Source: Macrothele yani (lineage: Eukaryota; Arthropoda; Arachnida; Araneae; Macrothelidae). From it: a stretch of DNA of 64,000 nt. Every line of letters begins with the position of its first letter. Positions within the stretch are counted from its first letter, which is position 1. Shown here in pieces: positions 21,961 to 32,339 of this stretch. A program made the position numbers and the translations under genes. The notes below the pieces were generated by a model. The model saw nothing but the letters and a program-made list of their open reading frames with translations. It made no database searches and had not been told where the DNA came from. The stretch spans positions 102,870,021-102,934,020 of the forward strand of contig CM076991.1 of assembly GCA_039090855.1 (NCBI GenBank), in the 5' to 3' direction.

Positions 21961-22334
21961 GTGTAGAATCGTGACTCTGGTGGAACGACAGCAAAGGACT
22001 CAGATAAGACCACATCAGAGATGGGTCGGATGCACTTTGTACAATGATGTGAGTGTGAATAGCTTTCTTGCATAATTAAACTTTTCCGCTGCAAGCGTGA
22101 ACTTCTGCTTCTCCCTCATATTTGTCCAACTTTCCGGACTGCAATGACTATGTGGTAAATTAGTTTTGGTCTCATCTTTCAAGAATAATCTTTTATCAAT
22201 ATGTACCACGATCATAGGCGTAGACAGGGTGGCCCTGAGTTTGAACGACCCCCCACCCCCTTGAGGGTAATTGGTGATCCTTTGGTCCGGACCCCCCTTC
22301 CCCCATTGAGGGTGCTTCAGTACAGTATTAAAGC

Positions 22335-22356
22335 GATATATATATATATATATAAA
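22335..22356. repeat. TA microsatellite abutting Tc1 left end
   Basis: A (TA)n run immediately before the Tc1 inverted repeat. The other end of the element at 25171 is also followed by (TA)n, so the element inserted into a TA microsatellite. Confidence 0.85.
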
Positions 22357-22542
22357 CACTGCTGGCCACCCAAAATGCAACACCAAGAAGGAAGCATCCG
22401 ATTGGCCTGAAATTCGCAGCATGCGTCGCCCGCGAGAGGACATGCAAACGATTAGCATTGCATGGCATATGCAAATCATGTGCGCCCGGCACCCCACCGA
22501 GAATCGCTATAAGAAGGGTGCACGGAAGGCGGGGTGTAAGTA

Positions 22543-22770
22543 GTGGAACTGTGTTGTGCTGACGGACCTGGCGTGGAAAGCTTCATGCCTCGTCGCAGAA
22601 TACGGCAGTCATTCCAGCACATTTCGGAGTTCGACAGAGGACGAATAGTGGGTTTATCGCGACAGCGGTTTATCGTACCGAGACATCGGCGCCCGTGTGG
22701 GACGACATCCACCCACAGTGAGGCGGGTATAGATTCGGTGGGTGCAGGACGGATGGACGGACCGACGTGT
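22543..22770 (+). pseudogene. Tc1 transposase, N-terminal piece
   Basis: Encodes the start of the DNA-binding domain (MPRRRIRQSFQHISEFDRG, near 22585), then shifts frame: the text after IVGLSR is out of register with the expected second helix. It is cut off by the insertion at 22771. The rest of the protein continues at 24177. Confidence 0.75.
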
Positions 22771-24176
22771 TAAAGAGTAAAAGATATATTTTATTTTACT
22801 TCTCGTTATTTTTAGAAGCGAATTCCTTCCAGTCTTGTGTATTCAACCCATGGATGCATGAGTACACCACATAGCGTTGTTTTTTTTTTTCTTTCAAATA
22901 ATTAAATAATTTTGTTCGCGTATAATTCTTTTTTTTTTCCAACAAATAGTTTTCCAGGATATTTTAATAGTTTTCCAGGATATTTGTTTCAAGCGGTTTC
23001 AAATTTTTTCTTGTTATTCATCCACTCCATTCCATGAATTGTTATTCATGGGAATGGAGTGGGTGTATTTCATGGCTGTAATCTAGTATTTTACGGCTTA
23101 ATCTGATATCTTCGTCGACGTAAAATTTCATTAGGAAATTAATTCGCCTCTCCAGTGGTGGCGGAACCCCCGAGCCACCAGGGCCCTGGCCCAGTCAATA
23201 ATTTCAGCCAAGATTTTTATTTTTATTAATTTTTTATTTGACATATGTGCGATTGTTGTGATATACCTTAGAAATTTCCTCTATAGGTTAGTGGGCTGGG
23301 TGGCCCTAATTCCCAACAAAGCTCCTTAGGCACAGTAGCGCACCCAGAAATTTCCCAAGGGAGGAGCCCGTGAGCCCTGGCACACAGAATTTTCCCAAGG
23401 TGGGGGTGAGCCCCCTCTAAATTTACCGGGAAAAGTAGTCAGGCGCTGTAACAATTAAGGAGGTTGACCTTTGTGCATTTATTCGTATCCAGTTACTACT
23501 AATGTTAGAGTGCAAGAAAGTTAAATGATTGGAAGAAGAAGTGAAATTGTTTTCCTTGTTAGATTTTTCTAAATTTATTTAACAGAAGTATTCACCTTAT
23601 AATTATTATATGTTATTATTATACGGTACATGATTAAGAAGTATATGTAGATCGCGTATTGTGACTTTTTGTTTCGGGGGGGGGGCTCGGCCACTCCTGT
23701 GGGTGCGCCACTGCATAGACATTGTTTTTCTTCTGTTTGTTTCAGCAAGGTAGAGGGCGCACCACGATTCGAAATTTCGGGTCCGGTCAACGAATTTCAC
23801 TTTCCGCCGCCCCTGCGCCTCTCCACATATGGATTTTTTTCTTAACAACAACTAAAATAACACGATGGCGATAGCGTCGTCTTCAACTAACTGGTACCAT
23901 GAGAGACATATCAAGTGTTGCTTCTGCGCATGCGCAGTCTCGTTGCTTCCACCTGCTGTTGGGGGTTGCATTGGTTGCCAGCAACGGGCAACTAGTGGCA
24001 CTTGCTTGGAGGCCCACAATTCACAGCGATGCTGCAGGGCCATCAATGGCTCGCCAACTGATAGCGCTGCCACCAATGGACCACTCCCGGACCGTGAGTG
24101 GCAGATTTCAGCCAGCAGTGACCCATCACTGCCAGCTGGTGGCCAGCAGTTTCCCAGCACTTGCGTTTTAGCTGGG
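22771..24176. mobile_element. GCTGGG-ended repeat fragment inserted in Tc1
   Basis: It starts inside the family's central region (TAAAGAGTAAAAG, as at about 19550 and 34707) and runs to the terminal TTTCCCAGCACTTGCG ... GCTGGG end at 24176. It is the half matching 34707-35377 plus 42163-42211. A hAT MITE interrupts it at 23153-23815. No clear target duplication was found for the 5'-truncated left side. Confidence 0.75.
23153..23815. mobile_element. hAT-type MITE with 8-bp target duplication
   Basis: Ends CAGTGGTGGCGGAA and TTTCCGCCGCCCCTG are inverted repeats of hAT style. CGCCTCTC is duplicated at 23145-23152 and 23816-23823. The uninterrupted site, CGCCTCTCCACATATGG, is present in the sister copies near 19910 and 35063, which proves the insertion. 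The 663-bp interior has no transposase. Confidence 0.9.
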
Positions 24177-25033
24177 GGCGATTGCCGTAGTCGCGGCACA
24201 CCACCAAACGAGAAAACCGGCATGTTGTGCGGCGGGCATTGACGGCTCGTACCGCCAAACCACAAACATTAGTGCAGGAATTATTGTGTTTTGCGCAACA
24301 ACCTGCGTCAGCACATACTGTTCGACGTCGTCTGCAGGAGCGGGGACTTTTCGCACGGCGTCCATTGCTCCGATTACCATTGACGTTACACCACCGGCGA
24401 GTGCGGCGGCAGTGGGCCGTTGAACGCCGCACCAGGACTACGGAATGGCAAGACATTGTCTTCTCCGACGAATCCCGCTTCTGCCTGCAACACCAGGATG
24501 GTCGGATTAGCGTGTGGTGGCACCGCGGCGAGAGACTGTATGACGCCTGCATTATGCATCACCATACCGGTCCGTCGCCTGACGTTATGGTTTGGGGCGC
24601 AATTGGATATGACACCCGCACCCCTCTGGTACGCATCGCCGGTACACTCAACATCCACCGCACCATCTCCGACGTTTTGGAGCCTGTAGTCCTCCCTTAC
24701 ATGCAGGACCTGCCAGCGGCCACGTTTCAACAGGACAATGCGCGCCCGCACGCGGCAGGCATCGTGCAACAATTCTTCACGGCCCACCAGGTGCCACTGC
24801 TGCCGTGGCCCGCCTGTTCTCCCGATATGTCGCCCATCGAACACGTCTGGTCTCTGATCGGCTACCGAGTGGCCCGGCAAGCACCACCCGTGGCTACGCC
24901 TGATGAACTGTGGCAACGTGTGGAAGCAGCCTGGACCGACATACCCCAAGCCCACATCCAAAGCCTCTTTCGTTGGATGCCGCGGCGTGTAGCGGCCGTT
25001 ATTGCCAGCCAAGGGGGCCACACGAAATATTGA
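24177..25033 (+). pseudogene. Tc1/mariner-like transposase, catalytic part (268-codon open frame)
   Basis: An open frame from 24227 to 25033 encodes nearly the whole catalytic domain. The first Asp is in VFSDESRF, the second in FQQDNARPH and the third acid in MSPIEHVW, with spacing compatible with a DD34E enzyme. A conserved WWHRGERLY segment lies between the first two. The C terminus looks complete, ending shortly before the right inverted repeat. The DNA-binding half is separated by the insertion at 22771-24176, and the join is not in frame, so the protein cannot act alone. The catalytic half is GC-rich compared with the AT-rich surroundings. Confidence 0.85.
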
Positions 25034-25175
25034 TGTCTGCGTGTTCCGCAAGTCGCACGGACGTGTAAGCTCATCATTTCATCTTTGTATCTGTTGTTAT
25101 GTGTCCAGTTAATCTGGCTTTGCTATCTCGCGTCCTTCTTGGTGTTGCATTTTGGGTAGCCAGCAATGCATATAT

Positions 25176-26345
25176 ATATATTCTATTAAGAAGAGACCGC
25201 CGCAAAAATAATTTTTTGACTCATACCAAGTACAACATAGAAAAAGTTATGTATTTACCGGTGTGAGTAAAAAGAAAAAAAAATAAAACAATTGAATGTA
25301 GAAAGTGTCAAGAATACTGAGCCTTGGCTTTATCAAGGACCAGCAAAAACTCTGCATTTTCTCACTTCCACAAAGACCTAGTTGGAAATGGGTTTCTGCA
25401 AAGTCATAGATGCAAGAAATAAGCCCACCAAAAATTTTTAAAAAATATATATATATATGTCATGATCTCCGCAGATTTGTATGACTTAGCTTTAGTTAAC
25501 AATTTAGCTTGCATCCATAACTTTCCTGGCCCGACCCATGCTCTTCATCTGTTACTATTAAACAGAAAGAAGAAGAATATAGAAAATTCGAGTTGTGAGA
25601 GTGACATGATAATTAGAAATAATGTTCAGCATTAACAAATTCCCAAGTTCGCCTGAGAGAGAATTTAGCCGAGCATAGAGGTCAGGGATAATATGCAGTA
25701 CCTTTATTTTCACTTTGTCAAAACCATGAGTATGGAAATGCTCTAATTCAAAGGTAGAGTACTGGTTAGCATTTGTGGAGGGGTTCACTCCAGAATTAGA
25801 GAACTTGTTAACTAGAGACCTGTGACCATTTATCCTAAGATGAAGAGGATTTTTGCTTTGGCCAATATAGCTAAGGCTGCAGATAGTACAGGTGAGCTTA
25901 TAAATGGTATTGTAGGCTTTGCAAAACTTGTTGGAGCAATTATCCGCAATAGAAGAATACAGGTTAGGATCTGCAGCTTTACATGTCAAACAACGTTTGT
26001 CATTTCATAACTTTAGATTACCTTTGCCAGCGAGTTCATACACTATGGGTAAGGGTGCTAGCCTAACCGAGCGGGAGGACTTAAATTATCTGAGCTGACC
26101 TCCAATCCTTTCATCGTCCTTAGAACGCCACTTGGGCCAAAACATACAAATTCTGAGCAGACCGACTAGGAAAAACATTTTGGAAATAAGCAGTCCAAGA
26201 GATTACCAAAACTCGAGTATAAGCTACACTCCAAAAAGGCAGCAGCCGAAACACACTAAAATAAAAATTAAAAATAAGAGTGAATTGAAAATAAATAAAA
26301 AATGAAAAAAATAATAAATAGTTTTTCTTTTGTTTTCGGCTTTGC
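25176..26345 (-). mobile_element. Penelope-like element fragment (endonuclease and 3' end)
   Basis: On the minus strand this holds a GIY-YIG endonuclease followed by a 3' untranslated segment. That segment, at 25176-25575, is the inverted counterpart of 31655-32110 (landmarks CCTTGATAAAGCCAAGGCTC, CAACTAGGTCTTTGTGG, CATGGGTCGGGCCA). Its 5' side meets a (TA)n run and the RTE LINE. Confidence 0.8.
25558..25989 (-). CDS. GIY-YIG endonuclease domain of Penelope-like element (partial)
   Basis: A 143-codon frame with the GIY-YIG nuclease signature: IYKLTC at residues about 29-34 (GIY strand), YIGQS at about 41-45 and a conserved Arg in LHLRINGH near residue 53. A Cys/His-containing stretch precedes it (CKAADPNLYSS, C..C spacing), typical of the linker in Penelope-like proteins. 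In the family this domain nicks target DNA for target-primed reverse transcription and is fused C-terminal to the reverse transcriptase. Here the reverse transcriptase part is absent upstream on this strand, so the copy is 5'-truncated and inactive. Confidence 0.82.
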   Translation of the reverse strand: MTCKAADPNLYSSIADNCSNKFCKAYNTIYKLTCTICSLSYIGQSKNPLHLRINGHRSLVNKFSNSGVNPSTNANQYSTFELEHFHTHGFDKVKIKVLHIIPDLYARLNSLSGELGNLLMLNIISNYHVTLTTRIFYILLLSV

Positions 26346-26346
26346 C

Positions 26347-26352
26347 CTTCAG

Positions 26353-26420
<68 letters not shown>
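26347..26420. repeat. TA microsatellite
   Basis: About 70 bp of (TA)n with one CA interruption. It lies directly against the 3' end of the RTE LINE. Confidence 0.95.
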
Positions 26421-26424
<4 letters not shown>

Positions 26425-26436
26425 TCATCATCATTG

Positions 26437-27507
26437 TCAACCATTATCAATCCACTGCTGGACGAAGGTCTCCCCAAGTTTCCTCCACAACGGTCTGTCT
26501 TGTGCCAGTCTCCTCCATGTCACCCCTGCATACTTTCGAATTTCATCCACCCATCTCCCATGTGGTCTTCTTCTGGGTCTTTTCCTGTCCCTTGGAATCC
26601 AATCTAAAATTTCGGCTGTCCATCGATGATCTGTCCTTCTGGCAGTATGTCCAGCCCATTGCCATTTCAGGGATCTAACTTTGATCATTATGTCTTCCAC
26701 TCTTGTCATTTTTCGGATCCACGAGTTCCTCTTCTTATCTCTCCTGGTTACACCAAGTATGCACCTCTCCATGCTTCTTTGAGTTGTCTGCAGTCTTTGT
26801 ATGTCTCTTTTAGTTAAGGTCCACGTCTCTGCACCATACGTAAGCACTGGAAGGATGCATTGATCAAACACTTTTCTTTTAAGACATAATGGCATATTGC
26901 TCTTGAAAATTATGCTGTTTCTTCCAAAAGCTCTCCAGGCAAGTTTTGTACGCCGATTAATTTCTTCATCAATGTGACCCTCACTTGATATCTGCTGTCC
27001 AAGATAAACATACGTGTCTGTTATCTCCAGCTTTTCTCCATCAATCGATAAATCTTCATTTCTTGTAAAAGCATTGAACATCACTTTTGTCTTCTGAAAG
27101 CTCATTTTTAATCCCACTTCTTTACTCTTGTCAGCAAGTTCCTGGATCATACTCTGCAGCTCTGATGGGGTAGTTGCAAAAATGACTACGTCATCAGCAA
27201 AACGAAGGTGGGTTAGATAATCTCCATTAATCTTTATCCCCTTGTTTTCCCAGCTCAGCGACTGAAAAACACCCTCCAATGTGGCATTAAAGAGCTTTGG
27301 AGATATGGTGTCACCTTGTCTCACTCCTTTTCCAATTTTTACGTGTGTTGTATTTTCAAACAGCCTAATCTTTGCACTTGCATTTTCATAGATGTTATTA
27401 ATAATATTTATGTATGCATCTTCAATACCGCAGGTTTTCAGAGCCATTGTAACTGCTGATGGTTTCACCGAATCAAAGGCTTTTTCATAATCGATAAAAC
27501 CATGCAC
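26437..27507 (-). pseudogene. RTE reverse transcriptase, palm/thumb and C-terminal part
   Basis: 356 codons starting at FIDYEKAFDSV (catalytic block A with Asp), then GVRQGDTISP, and the catalytic box LRFADDVVI in the RT palm near residue 104. A C-terminal region follows with the LTYGAETW motif near residue 220 and a basic region rich in RDRKRPRRRPHGRW. In the family this copies the element RNA at a nicked target. It continues from the frame at 28148-27465; the shift is near 27510, where ELPLCM is shared. Confidence 0.88.
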
Positions 27508-28148
27508 AATGGAAGCTCATATTCCCTCGCACTTTCAATTAGTTCTCTCAGCACGTGGATATGATCTATTGTGCTGTAGCCACTCCTGAATCCAACTTGT
27601 TCTCTCGGTTGAGCCATGTCCAGTGTTACCTTCAAGCGGTGTGAAAGAACTTTAGTGAAGATTTTATAAACTACTGATAAGAGGCTGATAGGTCTGTAGT
27701 TTCCGAGATCCTCAATGTCACCTTTCTTATGTAGCAGGATCATTGTAGCGGTGTTCCAATCCTCAGGAATCTTTCCTTCATTAAGGCATCGAGTGAAAAT
27801 TTGGGCGAGTACTGTTTCGATTTCTCCACTTGCTTCTTGTATGATGTCTACAGTAATTCCATCTTCTCCTGGAGCTTTTCCTCGCTTCATGTTCTTGATT
27901 GCATGTGCAACTTCTGCTGGAAGGACTGGAGGAACTCTGGTACTGGTATCTTTCATGATGTCTGGAGTGCATGTATCATCCCTTTCATATAATTTGGAGT
28001 AGAAATCTTTCACTTTTGTCAAAATTTCGCCTCTATTTCTTGTTACAGAACCATCTTCTTTTCTCAGTGCCATAATCTGTTTTCTTCCCTTGCTGAGATG
28101 TCCCTTTGCTATCTTTAGGCTTTGGTTGTTTTCAATTGCTTTCCTCAC
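27465..28148 (-). pseudogene. RTE reverse transcriptase, N-terminal (fingers) part
   Basis: 227 codons with KAPGEDGITVDII, WNTATMILLHKKGD and NYRPISLLSVVYKIFTKVL, then EQVGFRSGYSTIDHI. These are the conserved finger blocks of RTE/CR1-type reverse transcriptases. A frameshift at about 27510 separates it from the catalytic palm. Confidence 0.88.
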
Positions 28149-28273
28149 TAGTTCACAGTTGAATTTTCTTACGTCTTCAGTGATACTTTTTCTTACTGTC
28201 TTGCATAGCTCTATATATTAAACTTTGGAAGTCACATCTTCTTTAGTTGTCCTCATCTCTCTTCTTTTTTGCA

Positions 28274-29395
28274 TCAACATTTTGGTTTTTCTGATAATTT
28301 GTTCACATGCAACTTGTTCTTAGACAAAGCTAATTTTGTTGCTGTTTCCATAAGAGCTTTGGTTACTTTTCTGTTAACTTCAGAGATGTCCACTTCTTCC
28401 GATGTTAGGCCTTCTAAAGCAGAGAACCTGTTCTTCAGTTCTAACTTGAAGGTATTATGGTGTTTTTTAAGGTTGGTTATGTCAATAGATTTTGTTTGTC
28501 TTATGAGCTTGCCACGTTCAAGTTTAGTGTTGAGGTGTATCTTACATCTCACCAATCTATGGTCACTACCTGTGTTGAACTTGTTCAGCACACTGCAGTC
28601 TTCTATGACGAATTTTTTGTTACACATAATAAAATCAATTTCACTTGTCGTCCCATTTGGATGTCTCCATGTCCATTTCCTGTGTGGCTTTTTCTTGAAG
28701 AAGGAGTTCAAGATGAAAAACCCTTCTGCCTCTGCAAACTCAACGAGAGTATTTCCACGCTGGTTTCTGTTGCCGTGACCGAATTTACCTACTGAAGTTT
28801 CATTCTGTTGCCGTTGCCCTATTTTTGCATTGAAATCTCCCATAATTATTTTCAAGTGCTGCTTACCTTTATTATTTAGATGACAAATTTCCTCATAAAA
28901 TTCTTCAATTTCTTCTTCAGTATGACTTGTGGTGGGTGCATAAGTTTGAATAATCTGAGCCTGGTATCTTTTCGAGAGTTGGATAACAAGTCGTGCAGCT
29001 CTGTCAGAGGAACTTTCAACTTCTACAACTTTATCCTTCAGTTTCTTGTTTATTATAAATCCAACACCACTAGTTCTGCCAGTATCTGTCCCACGATAGT
29101 AGAAGAGATGTCCACTTTTCAGTTCGATGAGATCTTCTCCTTTTCTCCTTACCTCACTTAGCCCCACGATGTCCCACTTGATCCTTTGTAGTTCCTCTTC
29201 CAATTCAAGAAGCCTTGAATCAGAAGATAGGGAGCGTCCATTGTAAGTAGCCAAGGTCAGCATCAGATGGCAGCCTAGTCCGGTCCTCCGGGGATTCTTA
29301 GTACCCTCTGCCTTCATGTCGCACTGGCCGCTGCCTTGGCCAGGTACATTCCAGCTGCCGGAGACTGAGGGCCAAGATTTAAGTTGTGGAATCAT
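28274..29395 (-). pseudogene. RTE apurinic-type endonuclease, N-terminal region
   Basis: 373 codons. ATYNGRSL at about residue 49 and DIVGLSEVRRKG at about 75 are the first two AP-endonuclease blocks (Asn and the metal-binding Glu). TYAPTTSHTEEEIEEFY, MGDFNAKIG near 195, TWRHPNGTTSEIDFIM near 250 and the catalytic SDHRLV near 276 follow. It nicks the target strand to prime reverse transcription. The frame then changes before the reverse transcriptase. Proteins of this kind are often annotated as 'craniofacial development protein 2-like' in animal genomes. Confidence 0.9.
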
Positions 29396-29647
29396 TTTGG
29401 AGTGGTTTGGCCATAACTCACCACGCTGGCCAAGCGGGTTGGTGAGTGTGGGATAGCATTTCCTCTGATCCCGATGGTATAGTTATACCGCTATTGGCGG
29501 TCGTCAGAGCCCCTTTAGTGGGAACAGGATGCACCACGAGAAGGCGGGGTTGACATTTGTCAAGGAGAGGCTGTGATGTTACGCATCACCTGACCTTACA
29601 TCCCTATATATATATATCTTGCTTTTGAAGATGTCTTAAAGAAGGTT

Positions 29648-30496
29648 TTGAAACACATTAGAAACTGTTCTAACTTATTGTACAGAGATTTTTGGATAAT
29701 TAATAATAATGCAGAAGTAATTTCTACTATACTCAAAGTTTGTCCCCTAGATATTAATAGTTATGATTTTGAAAACCTTTATACTAATCTGCCTCTATCA
29801 GATATAATCACTACATTTAAGGAGCTGTATGCAGAATTTAAACTTAACCAATTTGTTGATGTAGGAACTTGGAACTCTTATCTCAATTGCTGAATAAAAA
29901 ATAACCATATCTTATATAATAATACTCTCTATAAGCAAGTGAACGGTATTCCAATGGGAACATCAATGTCCACAAATATCGCTAATCTATTCCTGTTCTT
30001 TAAGGAATATAAATTCCTTAAAAATCACCCCACCTGCTCAGATAACTACCTTTACACTTTTAGATATTTTGATGATCTGCTGTGTATCAATAATTCAGAA
30101 GTTATAGAGAGTGATTTTGACAATATCTATCCTAGCTCTCTTAACTTATGTAAAACCAACCACAGTAATCAGGAACTTGAGTTCCTAGACTTAAGCATTA
30201 AGCTCAACAGAGGTAACCCATCTATTAGCCTCTTTGATAAAAGAGTTAATTTTCCTTTCAAAGTAATTAAATATCTACACTGGAATAATAACATTTCAAC
30301 CAAAGTAATTGAGAATGTACTAATTTCTCAGGTCCTAAGAGTTTCAAGAATTTGCAGCAACAATTTGGATTTCAATTACCACATTAATATACTATTAGAA
30401 AGTTTTCTAGAGAACGAAATTCCTTCTTCTTTCATCAAAAGAACTTTAAGAAAAATTATTCTGAATAATAGAGTAAGGTTGGCAGATCTGCTTTAA
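29648..30496 (+). pseudogene. Penelope-like reverse transcriptase (partial, one in-frame stop)
   Basis: The frame encodes SYDFENLYTNLPL (catalytic block A) near the start, then a TGA stop at 29891-29893, then continues in the same frame. VNGIPMGTSMSTNIANLF is the diagnostic Penelope/telomerase-like block, FRYFDDLLCI is the catalytic Asp-Asp box, and LEFLDLSIKL follows. The N-terminal part and the C-terminal GIY-YIG domain are missing. It would have copied element RNA in target-primed fashion. Confidence 0.82.
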
Positions 30497-30499
30497 TTT

Positions 30500-31650
30500 T
30501 CTACACAGTTAATAATATGATTCTGACCAATCAAAGCCGTAAGGAAGTTGGCTAGAGGATGCCTATTAACTACCTAAAGGAACCTTAGTGCTATGGATAT
30601 GACGGTCCTATTAAAACAAAAAATTAAATAATATAAACAAAATCACAAAAAAAGCTTAAAAATCTGTTTATAAAAGAAAATAAAAACAAATAAAAAAGAA
30701 AACTAGTTATTCATCACTAGGATAGCTATACTAAAAATAGTAAAACCAACATTAAAATTAATAAGATTCTGATTAATCTATAGAAGCTCACTAAGGTGAT
30801 TTAATACATGCAAAGATTATTAAATAAACTGCTCGTGTATTTTATAATATTTCTCATGTATTCTGGAGAGTTAATTCTGCTCTTTCTGATCATACAGATC
30901 CACAGTCTTAAGTTTATATATTTTTTTCTCCGGTTAAAATCTCCGCGAGTTGGTTTCTTTCTGTATGAGGAGGCCATCAGCCCCACCCTCACTGCCCCCC
31001 AGCGTCTAGGGAGTGGCGGAAGGGGTCAGCCATGTTCTCCTCTTGTGTGGAGAAAAGTTTTTGTCACACAAGAGGTAAGCTCTCTTCCTTGTTTTTGGGT
31101 TCTAGGTTTTATAAGTTCAATGTTTGTACTTTATGTACCTTTTCTCTGTCGTTTTTTAGCTTTTCAGCTTTTAAGTATTGGTTTGTCTGTTAACATTTTT
31201 GCGGGTTTTAACTCTTACTTTTCTTTGTAACTTTGAGCGTCTTTTGAGGTACCTAGGAACAGAAGAAGGCTAAGCCTGTTCCTTTTCTATGCGCTGTCTA
31301 TGCGCTGTTTTTTTCAAAGTAGTTAAGTTCTTAATAACTAATTAATTATGCACTTAAAGCACTGCTGAAATACTTTGTACATATTGCAACTAACTGTTTA
31401 AGGTATATAACTTTCACAAAGTTTTCTTTAGTTAATATTTATCTTTAACTTATTCTCGTTTTCGTGCTGTCATAAGTTGTAGAGTAGGGGGTTTTAGACT
31501 CAAGTTTTCTTTCAAAAATCTGTTCGTTATAAATTAACATTTCCTTTTTTTTTAATTGCAATGTAAAATTTGGATTTCTTTTGCATTGTTTTTCAGGTTT
31601 AAATTCTCTCTCAAACGAACTTGGAATTTCGTTATAGCTGAAAATCATTT
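30500..31650 (+). other. Penelope fragment interior without recognised domain
   Basis: AT-rich, with a GC-richer patch at 30960-31060 followed by AGAGGTAAGC, which looks like a 5' splice site. No protein domain recognised in the open frame 30808-31230. Confidence 0.4.
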
Positions 31651-32106
31651 CCATTTATTATGTCACTCTCACAGCTTGAGTTCTCTTTAATCTTCTTCTC
31701 TCTGTTTAATAGTAACAGATGAAGAGCATGGGTCGGGCCATGAAGGTTAATGGATGCAAGCGAAATTGTTAACTAGTGCTAGGTCATGCTACTCTACGGA
31801 GGACATGACTTATATATATATATTTTTTAACTATTTTAGGTGGGAATGTTACTTGCATCTATGGCCTTGCAGAAACCCATTTCCAACTAGGTCTTTGTGG
31901 AAGTGAGAAAATGCAGAGTTTTTGCTGGTCCTTGATAAAGCCAAGGCTCAGTATTCTCGACACCTTCTACATTCAGTTGTTTTATTTTATTTTTTTATCT
32001 TTTCTCCTTTTACTCACACAGGTAGATACATAACCTTTTCTATGTTGTATTAGGTGTGAGTCAAAATTATATATGTATTTTTTTGCTTAGGTATCTTCTT
32101 TATAGA

Positions 32107-32134
<28 letters not shown>
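32107..32134. repeat. TA microsatellite
   Basis: A (TA)n run between the Penelope 3' end and the RTE 3' fragment. Confidence 0.9.
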
Positions 32135-32138
<4 letters not shown>

Positions 32139-32139
32139 T

Positions 32140-32334
32140 TTTATACTGGATTCCAAGGGACAGGAAAAGACCCAGAAGAAGACCACATGGAAGAATAGTG
32201 GGTGAAATTGGAAAGTATGCGGGAGTAACATGGAGGAGACTGGCATAAGACAAACCGTTGAGGAAGAAACTTGGGGAGACCTTCGTCCAGCAGTGGATTG
32301 GTAATGGTTGACAATGATGAATGAGGATGATATT
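32140..32334 (+). mobile_element. RTE LINE 3'-end fragment (5'-truncated copy)
   Basis: Matches the last ~190 bp of the RTE at 26437-26630, now on the plus strand (landmarks GGATTCCAAGGGACAGGAAA, GACCTTCGTCCAGCAGTGGA, GGTTGACAATGATGA). It keeps the ATGATGA-type tail. It encodes only the degraded C-terminal residues. Confidence 0.85.
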
Positions 32335-32339
32335 AAAAA

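Larger units (their letters stand above)
22355..25170 (+). mobile_element. Tc1/mariner-like transposon interrupted by nested insertions
   Basis: Left end CACTGCTGGCCACCC + AAAATGCAACACCAAGAAGG and right end CCTTCTTGGTGTTGCATTTT + GGGTAGCCAGCAATG are inverted repeats of about 36 bp in (TA)n. Roughly 1.4 kb of foreign repeat occupies 22771-24176, leaving about 1.4 kb of true transposon. Confidence 0.88.
26421..29603 (-). mobile_element. RTE-type non-LTR retrotransposon (LINE), near full length
   Basis: On the minus strand: a short 5' leader (29603-29396), AP endonuclease, reverse transcriptase, almost no 3' UTR, and a tail of ATGATGATGA repeats. That layout and the 3.2-kb length are typical of RTE elements. 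Both ends lie in (TA)n, suggesting insertion in a TA microsatellite. The coding region uses all three minus frames in turn, so at least two frameshifts inactivate it. Confidence 0.88.
29604..32110 (+). mobile_element. Penelope-like element fragment (reverse transcriptase and 3' end)
   Basis: A plus-strand fragment head to head with the one at 25176-26345. It carries reverse transcriptase blocks (29640-30496) and ends with the same 3' segment in opposite orientation (31655-32110). No GIY-YIG domain was found between 30497 and 31655, so this copy lost it or is internally rearranged. (TA)n follows at 32107-32134. Confidence 0.72.

Noticed and set aside
24043..24552. 169-codon minus-strand frame crossing the Tc1/repeat junction
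   Set aside because: It spans two unrelated mobile elements and has no domain.
24386..25051. 221-codon minus-strand frame
   Set aside because: It lies antisense to the Tc1 catalytic domain with its SDES, QQDNARPH and SPIEHVW motifs; it is a shadow of a GC-rich coding strand.
26302..26629. Frames rich in Ile-Tyr repeats
   Set aside because: Translation of the (TA)n microsatellite running into the antisense of the RTE 3' end.
28269..28778. 169-codon plus-strand frame
   Set aside because: Antisense shadow of the RTE endonuclease on the minus strand.
25176..32110. Hammerhead ribozyme in the Penelope terminal segments
   Set aside because: I looked for a CTGATGA...GAAA core and saw only partial resemblance such as CTGTATGAGG near 30961. 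That does not support a call by eye.
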